Notes: a model not told the origin generated them from the letters alone. Numbered from the stretch's first letter, positions 18,444 to 29,261 are shown. The stretch: 64,000 bases of DNA from Lysinibacillus boronitolerans JCM 21713 = 10a = NBRC 103108 (GCF_000772935.1 NZ_JPVR01000070.1:62001-126000); one strand, 5' to 3'. Translations and numbers: made by a program.

Positions 18444-19592
18444 ATGTCAGTCATTAATTTATTAAAAGAAGAACTACAAGCAAAATGGAACTTTGAAACA
18501 CCCATGAAAATTCAAGATGAAATGATACCAGCTATGCTTGAAGGCAAAGATATTGTAGCGGAGTCACCGACAGGATCAGGTAAAACGTTAGCATATGTCT
18601 TACCATTATTAAATAAAGTGAATGGGGCAAAAAAGCAAACACAAGGACTGATCGTAGCTCCCTCACAAGAGCTTGCTATGCAAATCGTAGAAGTCATTCG
18701 TGAGTGGACAGCTGGAACAGACATTACTGTTCAGCAGCTGATTGGTGGTGCCAATTCTGCTCGTCAAATTGAAAAGTTGAAGAAAAAGCCAACAATTGTT
18801 GTTGGCACACCTGGACGTTTAAACGAATTAGCACGAGCAGGAAAGTTAAAACTCAAAGAAGTCGAAACGGTTATTTTAGATGAATGTGATCAATTACTAA
18901 GTCGTGAATACCGTGTTGTTATTAAATCCTTTATCGAAGGTTCTGCCTATGGCCGACAAGTAGTTGTTGTTTCGGCTACGATTACAGAGGAAATTGAATT
19001 AGTGGCAAGTCGTATGATGTTTGAGCCTCTACGTTTTAAAATTAAGCCTGAGGACATGTTAAAGGTCGGTAAAGTTGTCCATTCTTTTGTGAAGGTAGAA
19101 GAGCGTGATAAAACGGATTTCCTGCGCAGACTTTCCCATACTGAGGGTTTAAGGGCGCTGGCTTTTGTTAATAATATCGATCAATTATTAATGAAGGAAA
19201 CAAAACTACAATACCGTTCAGCACCGATTGTTACGCTCCATTCTGATATGAAGAAAGAAGAACGTAAAAAAGCGTTAGATGCATTCCGTAAAGGGGACGC
19301 ACGTATTTTAATTGCAACAGATATTGCAGCTCGTGGTTTAGATATTGCTGGTTTAACACATGTTATTCATGTTGATGTTCCACGAACAATTGAACAGTAT
19401 TTGCATCGTTCTGGTCGTACTGGCCGTGCTGGAGCAGATGGTGAAGTATTAACCTTATTATCTTATCGTGATGAAAAAACCTATAAAAAATGGACAAGGG
19501 AACTTCCAGGCAAGCCTGTGCAAAAAATATGGCATGATGGCCAGCTGATTGAAGGTAATTCTAAAACAATTGGACAGAAGCGAGGGAAATAG
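18444..19592 (+). CDS. DEAD-box RNA helicase (CshC/YfmL-like)
   Basis: A 382-residue superfamily 2 RNA helicase containing only the two RecA-like domains, similar in size to B. subtilis YfmL. Motifs: SPTGSGKT (I), VVGTPGRL (Ib), LDECD (II, here DECD instead of DEAD), VSATI (III), LIATDIAARGLDIAG (V) and HRSGRTGRAG (VI). It lacks the C-terminal extension of CshA and CshB. The likely role is RNA remodelling or ribosome assembly. ATG at 18444 is preceded by gaaggtggg. The aminopeptidase gene starts one base after the stop, so the two are cotranscribed. Confidence 0.88.
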   Translation: MSVINLLKEELQAKWNFETPMKIQDEMIPAMLEGKDIVAESPTGSGKTLAYVLPLLNKVNGAKKQTQGLIVAPSQELAMQIVEVIREWTAGTDITVQQLIGGANSARQIEKLKKKPTIVVGTPGRLNELARAGKLKLKEVETVILDECDQLLSREYRVVIKSFIEGSAYGRQVVVVSATITEEIELVASRMMFEPLRFKIKPEDMLKVGKVVHSFVKVEERDKTDFLRRLSHTEGLRALAFVNNIDQLLMKETKLQYRSAPIVTLHSDMKKEERKKALDAFRKGDARILIATDIAARGLDIAGLTHVIHVDVPRTIEQYLHRSGRTGRAGADGEVLTLLSYRDEKTYKKWTRELPGKPVQKIWHDGQLIEGNSKTIGQKRGK

Positions 19593-19593
19593 T

Positions 19594-20823
19594 ATGACAT
19601 TTGAAGAGAAATTACAGGCATATGCAGAGCTTGCAGTAAAAGTGGGTGTGAACATCCAACCAGGTCAGTACTTATTAGTCAATACATCTGTGGATGCTTT
19701 AGATTTTGCCCGTTTAGTTGTAAAAGAGGCTTATAAGGCTGGGGCAGGCCGTGTTCATGTAAACTTTTCCGATGATGAATTGGATCGTGCTTATTTTGAG
19801 CATGCTTCCGATGAGGAATTTAATCGCTTCCCTGAATGGGTTGTGAAAATGCGTGATGAACTGATTGAACGTAAAGGAGCTCTATTATGGATTGATGCAG
19901 CAGATCCTGATAAGCTAACAGGAATTCCAGCAGACAGACTAGCAACACATCAAAAAGTATCAGGGGCAGCATTGAAAAACTATCGGAATGCAGTCATGAA
20001 GGATTTAATTGCTTGGTCCATTGTAGCTGTTCCTTCAGTTAAATGGGCAGCAAAGGTATTCCCTCAATTACCAGAAGAGCAGCAGGTGCCTGCATTGTGG
20101 GAAGCTATCTTTAAAACAGTGCATATTGGGGAAGGCAATGCAGTTGATAATTGGCGTCAGCATGTAGCTAATTTAGAATCTCGTGCACAGCTTTTGAATA
20201 ATAAAAAGTATGCAAAGCTTCACTATACAGCTCCAGGTACAGATTTAACAATTGCTTTAGCACCACAGCATAAATGGCTAACTGGTGGTAGTAAAACACC
20301 AGAAGATAATGTTTTTGTGGCTAATATGCCAACAGAAGAAGTTTATACACTTCCAATGAAACAAGGTGTAAACGGTTATGTTAGTAATACGAAGCCATTA
20401 GTCTATCAGGGCAATATCATCGATGGCTTTAAATTAACATTTGAAGAGGGCAAAATTATTAAGGCAGAGGCTGAAGTAGGGCATGATTTATTGCAAGAGC
20501 TTATTCAAGTGGATGAAGGCTCATCCTACTTAGGTGAAGTAGCACTTGTCCCACACGAATCACCTATTTCAGCGTCGGAGATTTTATATTTCAATACGCT
20601 GTTTGATGAGAATGCTTCAAACCATTTAGCCATTGGTGAGGCATATCCGACTTGCTTAGAAGGCGGTAGAGACCTAGAAAACGGTCAACTTGAAGCTTTG
20701 GGTGCCAATATTTCTGTGACGCATGAAGACTTCATGATTGGCAGTGGTGAAATGGACATTGATGGTATTTTACCTGATGGTACAGTTGAGCCAATTTTCC
20801 GCAAGGGTAGCTGGGCTTTTTAA
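19594..20823 (+). CDS. M29 family aminopeptidase (AmpS-like)
   Basis: A 409-residue leucyl aminopeptidase of the M29 (AmpS/PepS) family, normal length. Metal-binding and catalytic blocks visible include MPTEEVYTLP, SSYLGEVALVP, LFDENASNHLAIGEAYP and SVTHEDFMIGSGEMDI. These cytoplasmic dimetal enzymes release N-terminal residues from peptides. It lies one base after the helicase stop. A clear paralogue lies at 32122-33363 on the other strand, with the same blocks conserved. Confidence 0.93.
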   Translation: MTFEEKLQAYAELAVKVGVNIQPGQYLLVNTSVDALDFARLVVKEAYKAGAGRVHVNFSDDELDRAYFEHASDEEFNRFPEWVVKMRDELIERKGALLWIDAADPDKLTGIPADRLATHQKVSGAALKNYRNAVMKDLIAWSIVAVPSVKWAAKVFPQLPEEQQVPALWEAIFKTVHIGEGNAVDNWRQHVANLESRAQLLNNKKYAKLHYTAPGTDLTIALAPQHKWLTGGSKTPEDNVFVANMPTEEVYTLPMKQGVNGYVSNTKPLVYQGNIIDGFKLTFEEGKIIKAEAEVGHDLLQELIQVDEGSSYLGEVALVPHESPISASEILYFNTLFDENASNHLAIGEAYPTCLEGGRDLENGQLEALGANISVTHEDFMIGSGEMDIDGILPDGTVEPIFRKGSWAF

Positions 20824-20852
20824 CCTTTAGTAAAAAGAAAAGAGGGAAGCAG

Positions 20853-21755
20853 ATGAAACGAATATGTAGCTTGCTAGGTATGACAATATTATTCATAACT
20901 TTTTGGGTTTCATCTGCTTTTGCTCAAACAGAAAGCTATGTGGCGATTGGTGATTCCTTAGCAGCGGGTCAAACACCCTACAAAGAAATTGATGTAGGGT
21001 ATAGTGATTTGATTGCCATGAAATTAAGTTCGATTGGTCAATTATCATTTTATACAAAAGAACTGGCTTTTCCTGGCTTTACTACGGCGGATGTATTAGA
21101 ACGAATACGAACTGAGGAAGCACAAAATTTATTAGCAAATGCGACACTTATTACAGTTTCAGCAGGGGCTAATGATTTATTACGTCTTGTCCAGGTAAAC
21201 CCAAATGCAGGGACCTTAGCTTTTTCACAGCTTCAGGCAGATTACGCTTTAAATTTGGCAAGAAAAAATATGATATCGATTTTGGCTGAATTAGAAGAAC
21301 GTGCGCCTAATGCAAAAATCTATGTCATAGGCTATTATTTTGCTTATCCAACAGTTCATCCGACGCAAAAAGAAGGAACCAATGCACAGCTAGTTAGATT
21401 AAATACGATTTTACAACAACAAGCAGAGCAAGCTGGAGCGGCTTATATAAATGTCTATGATGCCTTTGGATTGAATGCAACTAACTACTTACCAAATAGT
21501 GCAGATGTCCATCCAAATTTTGAAGGCTATCGACAAATGGCTAACTCATTTTTACAGGTTTATAGTGGTAGTGGTGCATTAAACATCTCTTCATCAGAAT
21601 TGCCAGAGCCAAATCCTATGTCATTTGAGGATATCCTCAAGCAACAATTCTCAGTGAAGCCTCAGCAGCAAAAAGTAGCACAACATCAATCTCCACGTAC
21701 GACTTACGTGATTCAGGGATTCCCAGGATATAAGGCATTTATCAAATACATCTAA
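20853..21755 (+). CDS. Secreted SGNH/GDSL hydrolase
   Basis: A 300-residue exported esterase. A signal peptide of about 24 residues ends at VSSAFA. SGNH blocks: GDSLAAG (I, nucleophilic Ser), the Gly block near FPGFTTADV (II), SAGANDLLR (III) and DVHPNFEGY (V, catalytic Asp-His). The C-terminal 60 residues are Gln/Pro-rich and look like an unstructured tail. The substrate is unknown. It follows the aminopeptidase by 29 bases with ribosome binding site gaggga, and is closed by a terminator. Confidence 0.87.
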   Translation: MKRICSLLGMTILFITFWVSSAFAQTESYVAIGDSLAAGQTPYKEIDVGYSDLIAMKLSSIGQLSFYTKELAFPGFTTADVLERIRTEEAQNLLANATLITVSAGANDLLRLVQVNPNAGTLAFSQLQADYALNLARKNMISILAELEERAPNAKIYVIGYYFAYPTVHPTQKEGTNAQLVRLNTILQQQAEQAGAAYINVYDAFGLNATNYLPNSADVHPNFEGYRQMANSFLQVYSGSGALNISSSELPEPNPMSFEDILKQQFSVKPQQQKVAQHQSPRTTYVIQGFPGYKAFIKYI

Positions 21756-21771
21756 ATAATTGATATCTAAG

Positions 21772-21798
21772 GCATCTTACCTAATAAGATGCTTTTTT
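21772..21798 (+). terminator. Rho-independent terminator
   Basis: An 8-bp stem (21772-21779 with 21785-21792) followed by TTTTTT, after the SGNH hydrolase gene. Confidence 0.9.
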
Positions 21799-21896
21799 CT
21801 ATGAAAACCAATTTTGGCTAGAACTACTAAACCTTTAGAGAGCACTAGATGGGGAATAGTCATGCTAAAATATAGAGAAGACTAGGAGGTACTAGA

Positions 21897-23054
21897 ATGA
21901 AAATATTTCATACAGCAGACTGGCATTTAGGAAAGCTTGTTCAAGGCGTCTATATGACAGAAGATCAACATTATATTCTTCAACAATTTATACAAGCAAT
22001 AGATGAGGAAAAACCAGATGTAATTATCATCGCAGGTGATTTATATGATCGTTCGATGCCTCCTATTGAGGCAGTTAATTTATTAAATGATGTATTAGCG
22101 AAAATAGTATTAGAGAAGAAGATTCCTGTTCTAGCAGTGGCGGGAAATCATGATAGTGCAGGTCGTTTAAATTTTGGTAGTCGTTTAATGAGTGATAGTG
22201 GTTTATATATTAAGGGTCAATTTACAAAAAATCATGTACCTATTGTTTTGAATGATCAACATGGAGAAGTGCATTTCCATTTAGTGCCCTATGCGGAGCC
22301 AGCAGCTATTCGCAACATCTTTGAAGAAGAATCAATCCGTTCTCATCAAGACGCCATGCAAAAAATTATTGAGCATATCACGGAAGACATGGACACAAGT
22401 AAGCGTCATGTATTTGTTGGACATGCCTTTGTGACGAAGTATGGTGAGGAAGAAGCCAATACTAGTGATTCCGAGCGGCCACTTTCCATTGGAGGCTCAG
22501 ATTGTGTGAATGCAGCTTTATTTAAGCCTTTTCACTATACGGCACTTGGGCACTTACATAAGGCACATTTTGTCTTAAATGAAACCATTCGCTATGCAGG
22601 CTCTATCTTAAAATATTCGTTATCTGAGTATTCACATGAAAAAGGCTTTTTAATCATCGAATTAGATGAACAAGGTAATACAACAGTAAGTAAAAGAAAG
22701 CTTGTGCCAAGAAGAGATCTGCGAGTAGTAGAAGGTCAATTAGAGGAGTTATTAACGCACACACCAAGTGAGGATTATGTATTTGTTAGATTGACGGATA
22801 CAATATCTGTGACTTCACCGATGGAACGTATTCGTAGTGTATATCCCCACGCTATGCATGTGGAACGGAAGGTACTAAGGCAAGATACATCACGTGAACT
22901 ACAAGTGGTAGAGGCTGAAAAACTAGAGGATATAGATTTATTCCGTTCATTCTTCACTAATATTATTGGCGTTCAGCCTGATGAAGATACGGAACGCTTA
23001 TTCACAGAGATGTTACAGGAATTATTAGATGAGGAGCGAGAGACTGTAAAATGA
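21897..23054 (+). CDS. sbcD: Exonuclease subunit SbcD
   Basis: A 385-residue Mre11-type nuclease. Phosphoesterase motifs: FHTADWHLGK (I), IAGDLYDRSMPP (II), VAGNHDSAGRL (III), VFVGHAFVT and ALGHLHKAH. With SbcC it cleaves DNA hairpins and protein-blocked ends. Ribosome binding site aggaggt; an extended -10 (TGCTAAAAT, 21863-21871) lies 26 bases upstream of the start. Its stop overlaps the sbcC ATG by 4 bases. Confidence 0.96.
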   Translation: MKIFHTADWHLGKLVQGVYMTEDQHYILQQFIQAIDEEKPDVIIIAGDLYDRSMPPIEAVNLLNDVLAKIVLEKKIPVLAVAGNHDSAGRLNFGSRLMSDSGLYIKGQFTKNHVPIVLNDQHGEVHFHLVPYAEPAAIRNIFEEESIRSHQDAMQKIIEHITEDMDTSKRHVFVGHAFVTKYGEEEANTSDSERPLSIGGSDCVNAALFKPFHYTALGHLHKAHFVLNETIRYAGSILKYSLSEYSHEKGFLIIELDEQGNTTVSKRKLVPRRDLRVVEGQLEELLTHTPSEDYVFVRLTDTISVTSPMERIRSVYPHAMHVERKVLRQDTSRELQVVEAEKLEDIDLFRSFFTNIIGVQPDEDTERLFTEMLQELLDEERETVK

Positions 23055-26000
23055 AGCCATTAAAGTTAACAATTACTGCGTTTGGTCCATATAAAGACAC
23101 GGAAGTAATTGATTTTCAAGAGCTAGGGGAGCATCGATTGTTTGCCATTTCTGGAAAAACGGGTGCAGGTAAAACAACTATTTTCGATGCTATTTGCTAT
23201 GCTCTTTACGGATCAGGTAGTGGGGAGGATCGGCAGGATACAGCTTTACTGAGAAGCGGCTTTGCGCCTGATGATGTATATACAGCTGTAGAGCTCGTCT
23301 TTGAAATGCATGGGAAAGTCTATCAAATAGTACGACAGCCAGGTCATATTAAAGAAAAAAATAAAACGGTTACTGGGAAGAAAATAGAGCTAGCAGAAGT
23401 AAAAGAGGGAAAGCTGGATTATAGCATTGTAGAGAAACAGCAAACGCTTGAAGTCGATAAGAAGTTACAGGAAATTATTGGTCTCACAAAAGATCAATTT
23501 AGCCAAATTGTGATGTTACCTCAAGGTGAATTTAGAAAACTATTAACCTCTGATTCAACAAATAAGGAAGTAATTTTACGGAAAATCTTTAAAACAGATC
23601 GTTTCGGTGTCATGGCAAAAAAGCTTGATGCCAAGCGTAAAGAGGCTGAAAGTGATGTTGAGCGTGCCAAACAATTAAAAGAACATTTACTTGGTCAAAT
23701 TGTGGGTGCCTTACCACAGCGTTCATCCGCTTTATTCACATTGATTGCTGATAATACAGAGAATCTACATCAACTGACAGAGGCGCTTGATGAGGAGCTT
23801 AGCTACTATAAGAAATGTGGAGAAAGTGAACTGCTACACTATGAAGAAGCGTATAGCCTTCATCAAAAAGAGCAGGAATATTATCGCTTAGCAAAAACGC
23901 TTAATGAGCAATTCGATGAGCAAGCTAATCGACAGCAGCGGTTGCAAACCCTTTTACAACAGCAGGATTTATACCAAGCAAAGGAGCAGGAGATTGCTTT
24001 AGCAGAACAAGCAGAGCGACTTACGCTGCAAGAACAACAATGCAAGGATTTACGTGCTGAACTGAATGTAAAAGAACTAGCTTTTCAACAAGCAAAGGTT
24101 AAGCAACAGCAGTCACAAGAACAGTTGCAAGAAGCACAAGAAAATTATGAGATAGAAGAGGCTAAAGAATCTGAACGACAGCAAATCTTACAGCAGGAAA
24201 TAGAGATGCTAGCGCTATTACCGAAATTTGAAGCGTATGAACACAATGTACAACAGCTGCAAATAGCAGAGCAGTATGCTGAAAATGCAAAACGAGCAGT
24301 ACATGATAACCTCAAACTTTTGGAAAATGAACAAGAGCAATTACAGCATTTTTCTCAATCATTAGAAGGCTATGAGAAACAGGTTGAACCCTATGAAAGC
24401 TATTTAGAACAATTACCGAAACTACGGGAACAGGTTGCTTTAATCAAGCAAGCGGAGAAATATAAACATGCCGTAGAGTTAGCTAGGCAGGATGTAGTTG
24501 CTTCAGAAAGTCTCTATCAAGAAAGTAAAGAGGCTCTTCAACTTTTGCAGCAACGGTGGCTGACGAGTCAGGCTAGTATTTTAGCCAAACAGCTGAAGGA
24601 AGGAGAGCCTTGTCCTGTTTGTGGTAGTATGACACATCAGAAAGCACACAATGAGCAACTGGAAGTGATTGAGCTTACTCAAGTGGAAGCATTAAGAGCG
24701 AAGGCATCCGCAGACGAACGTAAGTATCTAGAGAAAGAGGCATTTTTAGCATCTACGCAGCAACTACTTCAAGATACCTGGCAACAACTTGAGGCACAAA
24801 ATATTAAACAAGAAGACCAATCACAAATCATCGTTACCTTACATGAAGTGGAACAGGAGATTGCTGCATTAAAAGCCATTAATCATCAACTAGCTGATGT
24901 GCGATTAAAAATAAAGCATCAGCATGATCGAATAGAGCAACTACGGAATAAGCAAACAAAGCTAGAGCAATATTTAGCGGAGCAGATAAAAGAATGGACA
25001 AAATTAGAAGCAGTTGTAGAAGAACAGCTTAAGCAGATGCCTGCTAATTTACCAACTTTACAGCAATTAAAGCAACAACTTATGGCTGTTAGCAAACAGA
25101 AAGAAGCGCTTCAAAAAAGTTGGCAAGCAAGTCAAGAAAATTTACATGCTGCAAAGGAAGCGGCTAGCAATGCAACACTAACTGTAGAAATTGCCAAACA
25201 GTCCTTTGAGGAATTGCAGCTTAAAATAAATGAAAAGCTTCAGCAATTTACAGCAAATATGCAAGAAATAGGTTTCGAAAGCTATGAGGCTTATGCTACT
25301 GCTAAACGGAGTGTCATACAATTAGATGCACTTCGAAAAGCATGTAGCGACTATGCTTTACAAGTACACACGTTGCAAATCCAGATTACCGAAGGGGCTA
25401 CATATCTTCAAGGGAAAGAGAAGCAAGATTTAGTGGCGATGGAAGCAAGGGTAGAACAGCATCGTATTTCCTATGAGGAAGCATTTAAACGTTTGCAACA
25501 GATGAATGGATTTGCACAAGCATGCCAAGGCTTTAGTGAAAAGGTGAAAGAAATAGCGAAAGAGCTTCATTTACTTGAACAAGAAGCAGGGCGAGTAAAG
25601 GAGCTCTATGGATTATTAAATGGACAAAACTCGAAAAAGCTATCCTTTGAGCGTTATATCCAAATTAATTACTTAGATCAAATTACAGTAGCTGCCAATA
25701 TACGGCTATATCATTTATCAAACGGTCAATTTGAGCTTAGACGCTCAGATAGGTTAGAAAAGCATGCGAAGCAAAGTGGACTTGGTCTTGATGTTTATGA
25801 TGCCTATACGGATCAATTACGAGATGTCAAAACATTATCAGGTGGCGAGAAATTTAATGCTTCGTTAAGCCTTGCATTGGGGATGGCAGATGTGATTCAA
25901 AGCTTCCAAGGTAATATTCATATTGAAACGATGTTTATTGATGAGGGCTTTGGCTCACTTGATGAGGAATCACTAAATAAAGCAATTGATACATTAATTG

Positions 26001-26131
26001 ATTTACAGGATTCTGGTCGCATGATTGGTGTAATTTCTCATGTACCTGAATTGAAATCTGCGATGCCAGCGGTTTTACATGTGGAAAAAACATTGAATGG
26101 CCATAGTCAAACCCATTTTGAAGTGAAATAA
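23051..26131 (+). CDS. sbcC: Exonuclease subunit SbcC
   Basis: A 1026-residue Rad50-like SMC ATPase. Walker A is ISGKTGAGKTTIFDAICYA near residue 34; long Gln/Glu/Lys-rich coiled coils flank a zinc hook CPVC at residues 521-524; the C-terminal signature TLSGGEKF and Walker B MFIDEGFGSLD close the ATPase. It works with the overlapping sbcD product in processing DNA ends and hairpins. It is somewhat shorter than B. subtilis SbcC, most likely through coiled-coil length. Confidence 0.96.
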   Translation: MKPLKLTITAFGPYKDTEVIDFQELGEHRLFAISGKTGAGKTTIFDAICYALYGSGSGEDRQDTALLRSGFAPDDVYTAVELVFEMHGKVYQIVRQPGHIKEKNKTVTGKKIELAEVKEGKLDYSIVEKQQTLEVDKKLQEIIGLTKDQFSQIVMLPQGEFRKLLTSDSTNKEVILRKIFKTDRFGVMAKKLDAKRKEAESDVERAKQLKEHLLGQIVGALPQRSSALFTLIADNTENLHQLTEALDEELSYYKKCGESELLHYEEAYSLHQKEQEYYRLAKTLNEQFDEQANRQQRLQTLLQQQDLYQAKEQEIALAEQAERLTLQEQQCKDLRAELNVKELAFQQAKVKQQQSQEQLQEAQENYEIEEAKESERQQILQQEIEMLALLPKFEAYEHNVQQLQIAEQYAENAKRAVHDNLKLLENEQEQLQHFSQSLEGYEKQVEPYESYLEQLPKLREQVALIKQAEKYKHAVELARQDVVASESLYQESKEALQLLQQRWLTSQASILAKQLKEGEPCPVCGSMTHQKAHNEQLEVIELTQVEALRAKASADERKYLEKEAFLASTQQLLQDTWQQLEAQNIKQEDQSQIIVTLHEVEQEIAALKAINHQLADVRLKIKHQHDRIEQLRNKQTKLEQYLAEQIKEWTKLEAVVEEQLKQMPANLPTLQQLKQQLMAVSKQKEALQKSWQASQENLHAAKEAASNATLTVEIAKQSFEELQLKINEKLQQFTANMQEIGFESYEAYATAKRSVIQLDALRKACSDYALQVHTLQIQITEGATYLQGKEKQDLVAMEARVEQHRISYEEAFKRLQQMNGFAQACQGFSEKVKEIAKELHLLEQEAGRVKELYGLLNGQNSKKLSFERYIQINYLDQITVAANIRLYHLSNGQFELRRSDRLEKHAKQSGLGLDVYDAYTDQLRDVKTLSGGEKFNASLSLALGMADVIQSFQGNIHIETMFIDEGFGSLDEESLNKAIDTLIDLQDSGRMIGVISHVPELKSAMPAVLHVEKTLNGHSQTHFEVK

Positions 26132-26178
26132 AACGAAGGCGTATTTCCGGAAAAAGGAATACGCCTTCGTTTTATTTT
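26130..26178. terminator. Terminator after sbcC
   Basis: A stem of up to 19 bp with one bulge (26130-26148 with 26155-26173) followed by a T run. It overlaps the end of the convergent small gene (26172) and can serve both strands. Confidence 0.9.
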
Positions 26179-26294
26179 TTTCTAGCTGGGGTTGTAGGCG
26201 TTGTTCCCTTTTTTGCAGCCATTACTTTTTTTACGATAGGAATAACAATAGGTGCTAACTTGACGGCAGTTTTTACAACGTTTGATACTTTCAT
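26172..26294 (-). CDS. Small hydrophobic, basic protein
   Basis: A 40-residue peptide: a central hydrophobic helix (LAPIVIPIVKKVMAA) between basic ends (MKVSNVVKTAVK and a Lys/Thr/Pro tail). I do not recognise it. The ATG at 26294 has aaaggagctg eight bases upstream, which makes it more credible than the 63-codon reading that starts further upstream. It may associate with the membrane. Monocistronic. Confidence 0.6.
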   Translation of the reverse strand: MKVSNVVKTAVKLAPIVIPIVKKVMAAKKGTTPTTPARKK

Positions 26295-26349
26295 CCCAAA
26301 ACAGCTCCTTTTACAATTACTACTACCTGTTTCACTTAAAAATAAAACA

Positions 26350-26673
26350 TTAACGGATAACACGAACAGCCTGAATTATATTCCAAATCACAATACCTAG
26401 TGAGACGAGCGCATAGATGGCGAATGAAGTAAACCAAATAATCATCATGGTCTTGTTACTGGAGGTTGGATCTAAACTAAATGTAGAAAAAACAAAGACA
26501 ATAAAGAATAGAATGCCAAAAACAAAAGGTATTAAATGAGAGACAAGTGCACGAATCGAATGTCTTTTTACATCACTGTCTTTTGTCACAAAATAAACAA
26601 TTAATGGAACGATAAAAGGGGCGAAGAAAATACTAAGATAACTAAAGGCAGCTAAAATTTTTTGATTCTCCAT
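26350..26673 (-). CDS. DUF4870 membrane protein
   Basis: A 107-residue integral membrane protein with three hydrophobic segments. The conserved early part FSYLSIFFAPFIVPLIVYFV, then KRHSIRALVSHL, fits the DUF4870 (Tic20-like) family, whose function is unknown. Ribosome binding site aaaaggaggt on the minus strand. It lies divergent from the thiamine riboswitch region. Confidence 0.8.
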   Translation of the reverse strand: MENQKILAAFSYLSIFFAPFIVPLIVYFVTKDSDVKRHSIRALVSHLIPFVFGILFFIVFVFSTFSLDPTSSNKTMMIIWFTSFAIYALVSLGIVIWNIIQAVRVIR

Positions 26674-26803
26674 AGTTGTACCTCCTTTTTAAATATTTAC
26701 GCATGAAAAACAGCAAAGTTTCAAAAAATATATTGTATAGAAGGTTGTAATCCTCCTATCCATTGCGTACAATGAGATTGTTCAAATAAATTCAGATGTA
26801 ACG

Positions 26804-26946
26804 ACCACAAGGGGAGCTGATGATGTCAGCTGAGACTGGGCACGTAATGCCTTGACTCTTCGAACCTGTAAGTTAACGCTTGCGTAGGGATGTGGATAGA
26901 AACCGACACTTGTACGATGTGAGGCTCTGTCCTGACATCGTTTTTT
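26804..26946 (+). promoter_or_regulatory. TPP riboswitch with attenuator terminator
   Basis: The aptamer (about 26804-26895) shows the thi-box core: CCACAAGGGGAGC, GCTGAGACTGGG, CTTCGAACCTG, GCTTGCGTAGGGATGTGG, with CCACA and TGTGG closing P1. Downstream, ACGATGT (26914-26920) pairs with ACATCGT (26935-26941), with three further inner pairs, and a T run follows. Thiamine pyrophosphate binding should favour this terminator and switch off thiT. Confidence 0.95.
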
Positions 26947-27040
26947 CATTCTTAAAGGAAAAAGGTGTCAGAAAGAGACGTATCAGCGCTTTTCTATTCC
27001 TGCTCTTGTATCCTACATCGGAACAAAGGAGAGAATATGT

Positions 27041-27601
27041 ATGGACAAAAAAAGACTATTAATGCTAGTGGAGATTGCGATTTTTGCAGCGATTGGTCTC
27101 GTACTGGATCAAGTTTCCTTTAAAGTATGGGCACAAGGCGGTTCAGTTAGTCTTGTTATGGTACCAATTATGTTAATAGCATTTCGCTGGGGCTTAGTAG
27201 CTGGGTTAACAACGGGACTACTTGTGGGTGTTATGCAAACAATGTTTGGTTCCTATATAGTGCACTGGCTACAAGGATTATTGGATTATGGAGTTGCTTT
27301 TACAGTTGTAGGTTTAGCGGCGGTTGTACGTGGACCAGTGTTAGACGCTGCTAAACATATGAATAAAACAAAAATGGCACTTTATATAATAATAGGTACC
27401 GTTTTCGCAGGCTTCTTACGATACACAGCACATACAATTGCTGGTGCTGTATTTTTTGCCGAATATGCGGGCGACCAAAATGCATGGATCTATTCCATCA
27501 TCTATAATGGTACATATATGCTACCAGCAACTATATTAACGGCAATCGTTGGTGTTCTTTTATTCACAGCCGCTCCACAATTAATGCAAAGAAAAGCTTA
27601 A
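27041..27601 (+). CDS. thiT: Thiamine ECF transporter substrate-binding protein
   Basis: A 186-residue membrane protein of the ThiT (energy-coupling factor S component) family, with six hydrophobic segments and the thiamine-site regions KVWAQGGSVSLVMVPI and the late FLRYTAHTIAGAVFFAEYA block. It captures thiamine and uses the shared EcfAA'T module, encoded elsewhere. The TPP riboswitch directly upstream confirms the substrate. Ribosome binding site aaaggagag before the ATG. Confidence 0.95.
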   Translation: MDKKRLLMLVEIAIFAAIGLVLDQVSFKVWAQGGSVSLVMVPIMLIAFRWGLVAGLTTGLLVGVMQTMFGSYIVHWLQGLLDYGVAFTVVGLAAVVRGPVLDAAKHMNKTKMALYIIIGTVFAGFLRYTAHTIAGAVFFAEYAGDQNAWIYSIIYNGTYMLPATILTAIVGVLLFTAAPQLMQRKA

Positions 27602-27604
27602 TGC

Positions 27605-27637
27605 AAGTCCCTTCACATGAGTGGAGGGACTTTTTTG
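27605..27637 (+). terminator. Rho-independent terminator after thiT
   Basis: A 12-bp stem with one G-T pair (27605-27616 with 27621-27632) followed by T residues. Confidence 0.9.
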
Positions 27638-27745
27638 TCGTGAATAGCTCTTTTAGCACTTTGCAAAGTAGGTAAGCATACAATATTTAAAGCGTTTATC
27701 GTTATACGCATAAAAAGTTATGTTATATTAAAGAATAGATATTAG

Positions 27746-28519
<774 letters not shown>

Positions 28520-28528
28520 AATGCAATG

Positions 28529-28575
28529 AAAAATCCTGCTAACCAATTTATTTTTGGTAGGCAGGATTTTTTTTA
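28529..28575. terminator. Terminator between convergent genes
   Basis: An 11-bp stem (28529-28539 with 28561-28571) with further inner pairs and a T8 run, between map and the convergent TspO-like gene, whose end it overlaps. Confidence 0.9.
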
Positions 28576-29261
28576 ATAAATAAAATGCCAACAAAGAGAA
28601 CACCACATAAAAATAAAGCAGCTGTAGTGACAAGTAGCTCATCAAAACCATTATGTATGGCGATTCCAATATAAGCCCAAATAAAAACACTCGGAAACAT
28701 AACATCAAAGTGATGGAAACGGATATGTAGTGCAATTACTCCTCCTAATGTCAGTAAAATCACTGCCCAAAGAGGCGTACTGAGACCAAAGCCATTCCAA
28801 CCATAAGCCGTTAACGTAAAGCTTGTATTTGTTATAAAAATAAATGTCATCCATGCCAAATAAATGGAGAAAGGAATACGACCAGACAAGGCTTTGTCCT
28901 GAAGAGGGTACGTATTATACAACATAAATAAATACAAGACTAAGAGTAATGTAATGCCAAGAGAAACAATAAATAACTCATGATGCCAGACGTATAACGT
29001 CAATGCTTGTAATATATTTATGCAACTAAAAAGCGCAGACTGTTTCAAAGTTGTCTTTTTCATGTTCATAACTAACCAATAACCGAGTAAAAAATAAATG
29101 ATAATCCAAATTACATGACTTACACTAACTGGTGCAAATACAACAGAAAAACGATTAGCGATTTCTAGCAAAGATTGACCGTTGATGTTCACGAAAAAGG
29201 ATGAAAAGGTTAGGATGATTGAGACAAGATAAGAGATTGTCATCATAATAAACCGAGGCAT
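28548..29261 (-). CDS. TspO/MBR-like (tryptophan-rich sensory) membrane protein
   Basis: A 237-residue integral membrane protein with about seven hydrophobic helices. The stretch from RIPFSIYLAWMTFIFITNTS through AYGWNGFGLSTPLWAVI and FIWAYIGIAIHN matches the longer TspO/MBR-related family found across bacteria and plants. The function is unclear; canonical TspO proteins (about 160 residues) bind porphyrins. A long T-rich leader region precedes it on the minus strand. Monocistronic. Confidence 0.72.
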   Translation of the reverse strand: MPRFIMMTISYLVSIILTFSSFFVNINGQSLLEIANRFSVVFAPVSVSHVIWIIIYFLLGYWLVMNMKKTTLKQSALFSCINILQALTLYVWHHELFIVSLGITLLLVLYLFMLYNTYPLQDKALSGRIPFSIYLAWMTFIFITNTSFTLTAYGWNGFGLSTPLWAVILLTLGGVIALHIRFHHFDVMFPSVFIWAYIGIAIHNGFDELLVTTAALFLCGVLFVGILFIKKNPAYQK